Positions 7,160 to 12,880 of a DNA stretch of 14,932 bases are shown here, piece after piece (the first letter of the stretch is position 1; each line of letters opens with the position of its first letter). Where the stretch lies: contig CAYYNB010000154.1 of assembly GCA_964472565.1 (NCBI GenBank), positions 1 to 14,932 of the forward strand. The letters are read 5' to 3'. The DNA comes from DATAMF01 sp964472565 (GTDB lineage Bacteria; Chloroflexota; Anaerolineae; Aggregatilineales; Aggregatilineaceae). A model generated the notes under the pieces. That model made no database searches. It worked only from the letters and a program-made list of their open reading frames with translations, and was not told the origin of the DNA. The position numbers and the translations under genes were made by a program.

Positions 7160-7544
7160 GGAGATACGCCCGGAACGCCGCCTGATAAGCCTCGGCAAGC
7201 TGCGGGGCATACGCGGGCAAAAACGACAGCCCCACCTGCATTTCCGATTGTTCGCGCAAAAACGCATCCCGCGTGGCAATATCCCACGCATCCCACGCCT
7301 CGCGGAAAGACGGGCGATCATACAGCGGGCCTAACACGTCGTCCGTCACCTGCGCTTCTAACATTTCCAGCGTGCCGCCTTTGAGCATCTGCTTGACCTG
7401 AAGATAGGCCGGGACAAAAATATCATGCGTGATCGACCCCAGATCACCCAGATCGTACCCCAGCGTATGAAAAAAAGAGCGGAATTCCTGATCAGTCCAC
7501 AGTGAATCAAGAATGGCGCTGGCCGCTTTACAATAGACACACAT
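7152..7544 (-). CDS. uncharacterised 130-aa protein, last gene of the nucleotide operon
   Basis: The family is not recognised. The 130-residue protein has no signal peptide or transmembrane segment, appears largely helical, and begins with C2-V-Y-C5, a CxxC that could bind metal or be redox active. Acidic and aromatic residues are frequent (for example the EAWDAWDIATRDAFLREQ segment at 82-99). A GAGGGGAAG Shine-Dalgarno lies about 5 nt before the ATG. It starts 45 bp after the LOG-family stop, with no terminator between, and its stop touches the operon terminator. Context therefore places it in the same transcript as the NTP-PPase, macro/DRHyd and LOG genes. It could be an accessory or regulatory partner, or unrelated. 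Confidence 0.75.
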   Translation of the reverse strand: MCVYCKAASAILDSLWTDQEFRSFFHTLGYDLGDLGSITHDIFVPAYLQVKQMLKGGTLEMLEAQVTDDVLGPLYDRPSFREAWDAWDIATRDAFLREQSEMQVGLSFLPAYAPQLAEAYQAAFRAYLQK

Positions 7545-7589
7545 ACTCTCTTCCCCTCGTACGCGCGCGACTTCAGGATTAAGCTTAGT

Positions 7590-8204
7590 TTATGTAGAAT
7601 CCCCTAAAGAGGCCACATCGCCTAACCGCAGCGGGACCTGCGGCGGCGCGGCCCACCAGGCCGCCAACGCCGGGACCACCTGCTCGACCGTATCGACCAG
7701 CGTCAGCCAGCGCAGATCGTTCGGGCTGATCGCGGCGTACTGGGCAAAAACCTCAATCACGCTGCGCCACATCGGGCCGACCAGCACAAACGGGCGCGCC
7801 GATAGTTCCCCGACTTGCAGCAGGCTCCACACCAGTGAAATTTCGCTGAGGGTGCCCACCCCGCCGCGCAGCACCACAAAGGCGTCCGGTTTTTGCACCA
7901 GGAAAAGCAGCCGTTCGTGCAGCGTCTCAAACGCGATTTCCTCGCGCACAAACCCATTCACCCGCAACCCGCGCGATTCAAAAAAGGCGATGGAGGTCCC
8001 CACCACATGCCCCCCCATCTCGCATGCGCCCTGGCTGCACGCTTCCATCACGCCGCTGTAGCCGCCCGACACCACGACATATCCCGCCTGGGCCAACTGC
8101 TGCCCCAGCGTATACGCGATCTTCCAATCTTCAGTATCCGGCGTGACGCCCGCGCTGCCAAATACGGCCACCATGCGGGCATTCTGAGTCAACTTTTCTT
8201 CCAT
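7590..8204 (-). CDS. LOG-family (SLOG) phosphoribohydrolase-like protein
   Basis: The Rossmann-like protein has 204 residues from the ATG at 8204. An alternative ATG at 8213 adds three residues but lies only one or two bases from the AAGGA site, whereas 8204 has about 9 nt. With the 8204 numbering, an N-terminal AVFGSAG strand-loop is followed by VVSGGYSGVMEA (44-55), the helix with the conserved Arg (TLHERL, R98) and the RGGVGTLSE signature (113-121). LOG enzymes cleave nucleoside monophosphates to base plus ribose 5-phosphate and use PGGxGTxxE; here the leading Pro is Arg while the glycines, Thr and Glu are kept. TIGR00725/LDcluster4-type relatives include proteins of unknown or sensory role, so catalysis is likely but not certain. 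It follows the macro/DRHyd gene A by 16 bp. Confidence 0.88.
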   Translation of the reverse strand: MEEKLTQNARMVAVFGSAGVTPDTEDWKIAYTLGQQLAQAGYVVVSGGYSGVMEACSQGACEMGGHVVGTSIAFFESRGLRVNGFVREEIAFETLHERLLFLVQKPDAFVVLRGGVGTLSEISLVWSLLQVGELSARPFVLVGPMWRSVIEVFAQYAAISPNDLRWLTLVDTVEQVVPALAAWWAAPPQVPLRLGDVASLGDST

Positions 8205-8220
8205 GCAGGTCATTTCCTTT

Positions 8221-9213
8221 TTACGAAACTAACGGCCTCAGTTCCGCCGCCAACATATCCTTGAGTTTATGAATGCGATCATAAATTAATACGCGCTGGC
8301 TGCGCACATCAAAGGGCAGCGGGGTTTCTTTATGCGCGATCAGCACAGTGGGCGTCCCGGCGCACCACGCATAGCCCACTTCCAGGTACACATTCGGATT
8401 CGATCCATCCAGCAGCGCGATCATCAGTTTCGCCGAGCGAATCCGCTCAAACATGCGCTCCATAATATCCCCGGTGAAGGTGTCCAGGTCCATCCGTTCG
8501 CACAAAAAGCCCGCCTCTTTCACCGAGGGCTGAATCGCCAGATAAAACTGATCATCATAGTCTTCTTTGAAGGGCATCGCCACGAAAATATGCGGCGTGC
8601 TTTTATCCGCTTCGGGCTGGCGAAATTCCGGCTCGAAAGACTCCGGGCCAGACATGACGGCGCTGGGCTGTTTCCTCGATACACCCGATGGTAAAAACTG
8701 TTGTAATGCATCTTTCAACCGCAGCGCCCGTTTTTCATTCCGCTCCACAAACGTAATGCGTTTTAATGTCGATGGATAATGACCGGCTTCATAAGCATCA
8801 CTGATGCCTAACAACAAGGAACGAAATGCCTCAATTTCATCCAGCCCTAACGCCGTCTGCACGCCGTGAACAGTCGTTGCAAGGTGGCTTATTTCCAGTT
8901 TTTCCCGCCACAGCGCTTCCAGAAAAAGCGTCCCCAGGTCGCGCAGTTGGGCATAATGCAGTTCAAAAACGGACGGCGTGCCAATCATCAGAATCGTTCC
9001 GGCTCTGGAAATTTTATCCCCCGGCCACAGCCGGTATTGCCCTGCTGCCAGAAAAGATCGTGAGGCTTGAAGCAGCCCGCCATCTTTTAGCTTGCGGCGC
9101 ACCACCGCATCCAATCCGCCCGAACTGGACGCATCTTTGACCGCTAAAACATCCGCGTCAAATTGGAGAGCATCACCCTGAACCACGTCTATCAAAACTT
9201 CAGAATACGTCAT
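8221..9213 (-). CDS. macro-like plus nucleoside deoxyribosyltransferase-like (DRHyd/TIR-related) protein, paralogue A
   Basis: The protein has 330 residues. Residues 7-175 follow the pattern of a macro domain. They show VVQGDALQFDADVLAVK (10-26), a glycine-rich SGGLDAVVRRKL helix, ILMIGTP, the TTVHGVQTALGLDEIEAF loop-helix (113-130) and a final KRITFVERN strand (151-159). A linker (176-205) leads to a second alpha/beta domain (207-312): FVAMPF (210-215), CERMDLD (238-244) and NPNVYLEVGYAW (272-283). E278 occupies the place of the catalytic glutamate of nucleoside 2-deoxyribosyltransferases and TIR NADases. Predicted chemistry is cleavage of an N-glycosidic bond in a nucleotide or NAD-like molecule; the macro-like part may bind ADP-ribose or the product. 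It follows paralogue B by 11 bp with a strong Shine-Dalgarno. Domain names come from pattern reading, not a search. Confidence 0.88.
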   Translation of the reverse strand: MTYSEVLIDVVQGDALQFDADVLAVKDASSSGGLDAVVRRKLKDGGLLQASRSFLAAGQYRLWPGDKISRAGTILMIGTPSVFELHYAQLRDLGTLFLEALWREKLEISHLATTVHGVQTALGLDEIEAFRSLLLGISDAYEAGHYPSTLKRITFVERNEKRALRLKDALQQFLPSGVSRKQPSAVMSGPESFEPEFRQPEADKSTPHIFVAMPFKEDYDDQFYLAIQPSVKEAGFLCERMDLDTFTGDIMERMFERIRSAKLMIALLDGSNPNVYLEVGYAWCAGTPTVLIAHKETPLPFDVRSQRVLIYDRIHKLKDMLAAELRPLVS

Positions 9214-9220
9214 GTTGCTT

Positions 9221-9226
9221 CCTCCT
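9221..9226 (-). promoter_or_regulatory. strong Shine-Dalgarno overlapping the upstream stop
   Basis: AGGAGG on the minus strand overlaps the TAG stop of paralogue B (TAGGAGG) and sits 7 nt before the ATG at 9213. It indicates that the two paralogues are translated from one mRNA with efficient re-initiation. Confidence 0.7.
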
Positions 9227-10238
9227 ATCCCCCGGCCAACCGGTGGAGTTCCGCTTTCAGCATTTCCTTCATCCGGTAAATTTTGTCATAGAGCAGCACG
9301 CGGTGCCCCTGCACATCAAACGGCAGCGCTTCATCCTGCCGCGCCAGCAGAATCGTCTGCGTTTTGACGCCCCAGGCATAGCCCACTTCCAGGTAGACAT
9401 TCGGGTTGCAGCCATCCAACAGCGCCACCATCAGTTTTGCCGTGCGAATCCGGTCCAACATGCGTTCGACAATATCCCCGGTGAAGGCGTCGAGGTCCAT
9501 CCGTTCGCACAGCAGGCCCATTTCCTTGATCGCGGGCTGAATCGCCAGGTAGTACTGATCGTCGTAGTCGTCGCGAAACGGCATCGCCACAAACACATGC
9601 GGGGTTTCTTCGTCCGCTTCAGGCTGGCGGAAGGCTTCGTCAAACGACTGCTGCCCGGCCATGATCGCCAGCGTCCCGGTTTCGCGTTTGCGGGCGGCTG
9701 CGGGCGCTTCGATGGGCAAAAACTGGGGCAGCGCTTCCTGCATCAGCCGGACGCGGTTTTCATCTTTTTCCACAAACACGATCCGCTTCAGGCTGGGCGG
9801 ATACGTCCGCGCGTCGTAGGCATCCGACAGGCCCAGCAGCAGCGAACGGAACGCTTCGATCTCGTCCAGCCCGGCCCCGGTACGGACGCCGTGCGCCGTC
9901 GTAACCATCGTTTTGACGGGTATTTTTTCCCGCCACAGGGCTTCCAAAAAACGGCGGCCCAGATCGCGTAGTTGGGGGTAGCGCAGGCTGAAGGGCGGCG
10001 GCGCGCCGAGCATCAGAATATACTCCACTCTGGCGATCCCCTTCCCGGACCACATGCGGTAATCATCCTCCGACGGCAGCATCGTGGCATCTTCTTTGAG
10101 ATATTTCCGCACCTGCGCGCCTAAGCCCCCCGAACGCGGCGAATATTTGACCGCCAGCACATCGGCCTCATACTCCAGTGCATCGCCTTCGACCACTTCC
10201 ACCATAAACCCCAGCCTGAACTGGCCGCTGTCGTTCAT
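9225..10238 (-). CDS. macro-like plus nucleoside deoxyribosyltransferase-like (DRHyd/TIR-related) protein, paralogue B
   Basis: The start is the ATG at 10238 (337 aa), 5 nt after AAGGAG; the ATG at 10241 is only 2 nt from it, and the frame further upstream is just antiparallel coding of the NTP-PPase gene. The architecture equals paralogue A: macro-like 13-175 (VVEGDALEYEADVLAVK, TTAHGVRTGAGLDEIEAF, KRIVFVEKD), a linker 176-212 and a DRHyd/NDT-like domain about 213-320 with FVAMPF (216-221) and NPNVYLEVGYAW, catalytic-type E284. Over the stretch from PHxF to GYAW, 62 of 77 residues are identical to A by eye count. The early macro part and linker are more diverged. The TGATG overlap with the upstream NTP-PPase stop shows translational coupling. 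It may form a heteromer with A. Confidence 0.88.
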   Translation of the reverse strand: MNDSGQFRLGFMVEVVEGDALEYEADVLAVKYSPRSGGLGAQVRKYLKEDATMLPSEDDYRMWSGKGIARVEYILMLGAPPPFSLRYPQLRDLGRRFLEALWREKIPVKTMVTTAHGVRTGAGLDEIEAFRSLLLGLSDAYDARTYPPSLKRIVFVEKDENRVRLMQEALPQFLPIEAPAAARKRETGTLAIMAGQQSFDEAFRQPEADEETPHVFVAMPFRDDYDDQYYLAIQPAIKEMGLLCERMDLDAFTGDIVERMLDRIRTAKLMVALLDGCNPNVYLEVGYAWGVKTQTILLARQDEALPFDVQGHRVLLYDKIYRMKEMLKAELHRLAGG

Positions 10239-10546
10239 CATGACTCCTTGTCCCAGGTCCGCCCATAATTCTGATCGAGCTTGTTCAGAATCGCCGCTTC
10301 CAGGTCGATCCCGCTGACGCTCGCCAATTGCAGCAGATACAGCGCGACATCGGCCAGTTCGCCCGCCAGCGCCGCCGGATTCGTAATTTCGTCGCGCCAC
10401 TGAAAATGTTCTAAGATTTCCGCAGCCTCGATGCTGATCGAGATGGCAATATTACGCGGGGTTTGGGGCCGCAGCGTGCCCGCCTCGTACCAGCCTTTGG
10501 CGCGGACAAAAGCATGCATGTGTTGTGTCAATTCGGATAGGTCCAT
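10238..10546 (-). CDS. MazG/DCTPP1-like nucleotide pyrophosphohydrolase
   Basis: The 102-residue all-alpha NTP-PPase hydrolyses (d)NTPs to (d)NMP plus pyrophosphate with Mg2+. The metal-binding motif is complete: E40-A-A-E43 in helix 2 and E63-L-A-D66 in helix 3. The PRNIAISISIEAAEILEHFQW segment and the KxW motif (AKGWY) before it resemble the dCTP pyrophosphatase 1 branch rather than long MazG. Substrate choice (dCTP, modified dCTP or others) cannot be read. AGGA lies about 6 nt before the ATG. It is the first gene of the operon, and its TGA overlaps the ATG of paralogue B. Confidence 0.93.
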   Translation of the reverse strand: MDLSELTQHMHAFVRAKGWYEAGTLRPQTPRNIAISISIEAAEILEHFQWRDEITNPAALAGELADVALYLLQLASVSGIDLEAAILNKLDQNYGRTWDKES

Positions 10547-10556
10547 AACCGTTCCT

Positions 10557-10570
10557 ATTCTGAGCAGAAT
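10557..10570. promoter_or_regulatory. 14-bp dyad, candidate operator
   Basis: ATTCTG-AG-CAGAAT is a perfect inverted repeat with a 2-bp centre. It lies just downstream of the minus-strand -10 box, spanning the expected transcription start of the nucleotide operon, and upstream of the divergent lipoprotein gene. A repressor binding here would block the operon. No binding protein is identified and chance occurrence is possible. Confidence 0.35.
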
Positions 10571-10576
10571 GTGTTT

Positions 10577-10582
10577 ATTATA
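10577..10582 (-). promoter_or_regulatory. -10 box of the nucleotide operon
   Basis: A perfect TATAAT on the minus strand places the start of transcription near 10571, about 25 nt before the NTP-PPase ATG. No good -35 is seen at 16-18 bp; the nearest TTGTCA is 23 bp away, which suggests an activator or a weak promoter. On the plus strand the same bases read TATTAT (10576-10581), which could serve as the -10 of the divergent lipoprotein gene. Confidence 0.45.
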
Positions 10583-10629
10583 GCACCGGGAATTGAGTCG
10601 GTGAGTGACAATCGGGAAGGGAAACCATC

Positions 10630-11388
10630 ATGAAGAAACAAATCATCCTGCTGATCGTGTTCCTGCTAGCGAGTGTGACCGCCTGTGGCGACAGCGATAC
10701 GGATCAGAAAGCCGCACCGACGCGCACCGTCCAGCCGATTACGCCCGTTGCCGAACTGCCACAGGTGATCAGCGAGGCCGGGCTGACGCTGCGCCTGCCC
10801 GATGGTTGGGTAGCCGATCTCTCGATGGCGCAGAACCAGTTGATCGCGTTTTACAATTCCCAGAGCCTGATGGATCAGTTAGGCAGCATCGGCACGGCGA
10901 TTAACAATGTGTTCAACAATATTCAGCAGTCGCTGGAAAACCCGAATGCCACCCCGGATCCCACCTCCGAAGGTGATCCGCTGGCCGGGCAGAATGATGT
11001 CGTGCTGGGCATTGTGATGATCGTACCCAGCGATGTCGAAGATTCCGCCCGCACGCCGGAAGAACTGCTGCGCACAACCTTCAGCACGCCCGGTACCGGG
11101 TTTGCGGTGGGTGACATCACCCCGATCACCAGCGGCGGGTATCCCGGTGCGCACACCACCATTCATTCCACTGGCGGCGCACATCCCATGACTGCCGTCG
11201 TGAATCTGGTGGATCATGGCGCGCATTATGTCCTGAGCATGATGTTTGCCTATCAGGACGACTACGAGCGCTACCGCCCGACCTTCGAAGCGATCCAGAA
11301 CTCGATTCAAGTCCAGTCGGACGCCGTGTTCCCAGAAAGTACGCCCGAAGTAGTCCCGCTGTTTGGAGACACCCCTGAGCCGTCCTGA
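10630..11388 (+). CDS. lipoprotein of unknown function (paralogue 1)
   Basis: The 252-residue protein has a lipoprotein signal: MKKQ, hydrophobic core 5-14, lipobox S-V-T-A-C19 followed by G-D-S-D. A Thr/Pro-rich spacer (28-45) leads to GLTLRLPDGW (51-60), an asparagine-rich region (91-110) and an alpha/beta domain to about 228 (LGIVMIVPSD, a helix near TPEELLRTTF, then YERYRPTFEAIQNSIQV). The last 20 residues are a P/E-rich tail. The layout 'pLPDGW ... helix ... eaiqnSi' is shared with the LysM lipoprotein at 12881 and recalls PsbP-like or DUF1795-like surface domains. The Shine-Dalgarno is GGGAAGGG. It is anchored outside the cytoplasmic membrane; function unknown. Confidence 0.88.
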   Translation: MKKQIILLIVFLLASVTACGDSDTDQKAAPTRTVQPITPVAELPQVISEAGLTLRLPDGWVADLSMAQNQLIAFYNSQSLMDQLGSIGTAINNVFNNIQQSLENPNATPDPTSEGDPLAGQNDVVLGIVMIVPSDVEDSARTPEELLRTTFSTPGTGFAVGDITPITSGGYPGAHTTIHSTGGAHPMTAVVNLVDHGAHYVLSMMFAYQDDYERYRPTFEAIQNSIQVQSDAVFPESTPEVVPLFGDTPEPS

Positions 11389-11405
11389 CCCCTCAATAGT
11401 TTCTC

Positions 11406-11434
11406 TTGACGTTAGAAGTATTTTTTAATAAAAT
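11406..11434 (+). promoter_or_regulatory. sigma70-type promoter of the AAA+ gene
   Basis: TTGACG (11406-11411, 5/6) and TAAAAT (11429-11434, 5/6) are separated by exactly 17 bp. Transcription would start near 11441, giving a leader of about 37 nt before the TTG start. The AAA+ gene is therefore probably transcribed separately from the lipoprotein gene before it, although no terminator is visible between them. Confidence 0.7.
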
Positions 11435-11477
11435 GCACATGCGAGATGGTATCAATTAGGATGGGAAACGATTCAAG

Positions 11478-12785
11478 TTGGCTACTTGTGATTCTTGTGG
11501 AAGTTTCCAGACTCCGCGCCAGCAGCTTCAATCCGAAGTGATCGCACGCTGGCTCGAAACCGAATGGATTTCCAAACACAGCGATCAGGTGTGGCTCACG
11601 CTGAGCGAGTCCACCGCATGCATCTATGAGATCGCGCTGCGCCGCTTTGATCAAAGCAAAGTTCTGCCCGGCGATTTTACTTTTACCGGTTATTCGCCGC
11701 TGCCGACTGCCGATTTTGTCGTCATCAACGAATACAACAACGAGGGAGAACTGACCTGGCACACGGGCGCTTATCTGTACCACTTCCAGTCGGGCGCGGT
11801 TCAGATCGAAGTGCTGCTGGTGGCGGCCTACTACAACGATATGCGCGAAACGGTGTGTCTGGCGTGCATCCCCGAGTCGTTTTTGCCCACCTGGACCGCT
11901 TTCGCCAACGAATGTGAACGGCTGTCGAATTCGTATGAGCCGGACAGCAAGGTTCAGATCATCGGCGGGCGCTCGGATTCGTTCGTCCCGACGGTGGACT
12001 GGTCCGATGTCATTCTGCCCGACGATCTGAAACACGAGCTGATGAACGATGTCGAGTCGTTTTTCTCGAAGGGGATCGACATCTACAAGCGGCTCAAACT
12101 CAAGCCCTTCCGCAAGCTGCTGCTGGCGGGCATCCCTGGCACGGGGAAAACCATGCTCTGCTCGGCGCTGGCAAAATGGGCGCTGGACAAGGATTTTCTG
12201 GTGATCTACGTCTCGTCCGCGGATCGTTATGGCGCGGAATTCTGGAAGATCGAAAGCGCGCTGGCAACCGCCTCACGTTCCAAGCTCCCGGCGCTGATTC
12301 TGCTCGAAGAACTGGACGCCTACCTGCACGATGAGGACGACAAGGCGCTGGTCCTGAATGTGCTGGATGGCGCGGAATCACGCGAGAACGACGCGGGCAC
12401 GCTGCTGATCGCCACGACCAACTATCCTGAAGCGATTGACGAGCGCATCCTCAAGCGTCCGGGGCGGCTGGACCGCGTGTTCATCATCCCCGAAACGCGC
12501 GATTTGGAAGGCGCGGAGAAGATGCTGCGTTACTACCTGGGCGACCTGTGGCAGCACGAACACCGCCGCGTAGCTGCCGAACTCGTCGGTTATCCCGGTG
12601 CGTTTATCCGCGAAGTCGCCATCTATGCTATGACGCAGATGGCCTTTGCCGGGCTGGACGAACTGCCGCTCGATTTTCTGGAGCAGTCGTTCAACCGCCT
12701 GCTGGATCAGATCACCGCGAAGGACGATTTTCTGACCAAGCAGCACCGCAACGGCTTCGGCTTTGTGGTCAAAAGCAACCAGTAA
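11478..12785 (+). CDS. AAA+ ATPase, BCS1/FtsH-like core with a novel N-terminal domain
   Basis: The start is TTG at 11478 (435 aa): an in-frame TAG at 11457-11459 rules out longer forms, and GGGAAA lies 9 nt upstream. The N-terminal region (1-175) is unrecognised; it carries C4-D-S-C7 and C127-L-A-C130, which could form one zinc site. The AAA core has Walker A GIPGTGKT (218-225), Walker B LILLEELD (273-280), sensor 1 ATTN (312-315) and RPGRLDRVF (327-335) with the arginine-finger region. It ends with a helical lid to about 410. The Walker B has Glu-Glu in place of Asp-Glu, close to the LLEDID form of BCS1-type ATPases. It likely remodels or unfolds a protein substrate as an oligomer. It lies between two related lipoprotein genes and ends in its own terminator. 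Confidence 0.92.
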   Translation: MATCDSCGSFQTPRQQLQSEVIARWLETEWISKHSDQVWLTLSESTACIYEIALRRFDQSKVLPGDFTFTGYSPLPTADFVVINEYNNEGELTWHTGAYLYHFQSGAVQIEVLLVAAYYNDMRETVCLACIPESFLPTWTAFANECERLSNSYEPDSKVQIIGGRSDSFVPTVDWSDVILPDDLKHELMNDVESFFSKGIDIYKRLKLKPFRKLLLAGIPGTGKTMLCSALAKWALDKDFLVIYVSSADRYGAEFWKIESALATASRSKLPALILLEELDAYLHDEDDKALVLNVLDGAESRENDAGTLLIATTNYPEAIDERILKRPGRLDRVFIIPETRDLEGAEKMLRYYLGDLWQHEHRRVAAELVGYPGAFIREVAIYAMTQMAFAGLDELPLDFLEQSFNRLLDQITAKDDFLTKQHRNGFGFVVKSNQ

Positions 12786-12792
12786 CCACCAT

Positions 12793-12822
12793 GAGAGCGC
12801 TTGCGGGCGCTCTTCTTTTTTT
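12793..12822 (+). terminator. intrinsic terminator of the AAA+ gene
   Basis: AGAGCGC (12794-12800) pairs perfectly with GCGCTCT (12807-12813) around a TTGCGG loop, and a CTTTTTTT tract ends at 12822. It starts 8 bp after the AAA+ stop codon. Confidence 0.92.
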
Positions 12823-12833
12823 CCCATCTCGAC

Positions 12834-12839
12834 TATAAT
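12834..12839 (+). promoter_or_regulatory. -10 box of the LysM lipoprotein gene
   Basis: A perfect TATAAT sits 12 bp after the preceding terminator and 41 bp before the ATG at 12881. The -35 is poor (TTCTTT within the terminator T-tract at shorter spacing). The gene must have a promoter here because a strong terminator precedes it. Confidence 0.5.
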
Positions 12840-12880
12840 TTTCGCCACATACCATTTTTTGCAATGGGGGTTTTTGATTG

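Noticed and set aside
8221..10238. Recent prophage or insertion element carrying the nucleotide operon
   Set aside because: No integrase, transposase, direct repeats or tRNA gene was seen at the borders, and base composition looks like that of the flanking genes.
10239..10400. N-terminal extension of paralogue B up to an ATG at 10400
   Set aside because: The extra 54 codons run within the NTP-PPase gene in another frame, have no domain pattern, and paralogue A lacks them; AAGGAG before 10238 supports the short form.
11461..11541. 26-codon ATG frame overlapping the AAA+ start in another frame
   Set aside because: It is short, has no recognisable product and no strong Shine-Dalgarno; a leader peptide cannot be excluded, but nothing supports it.
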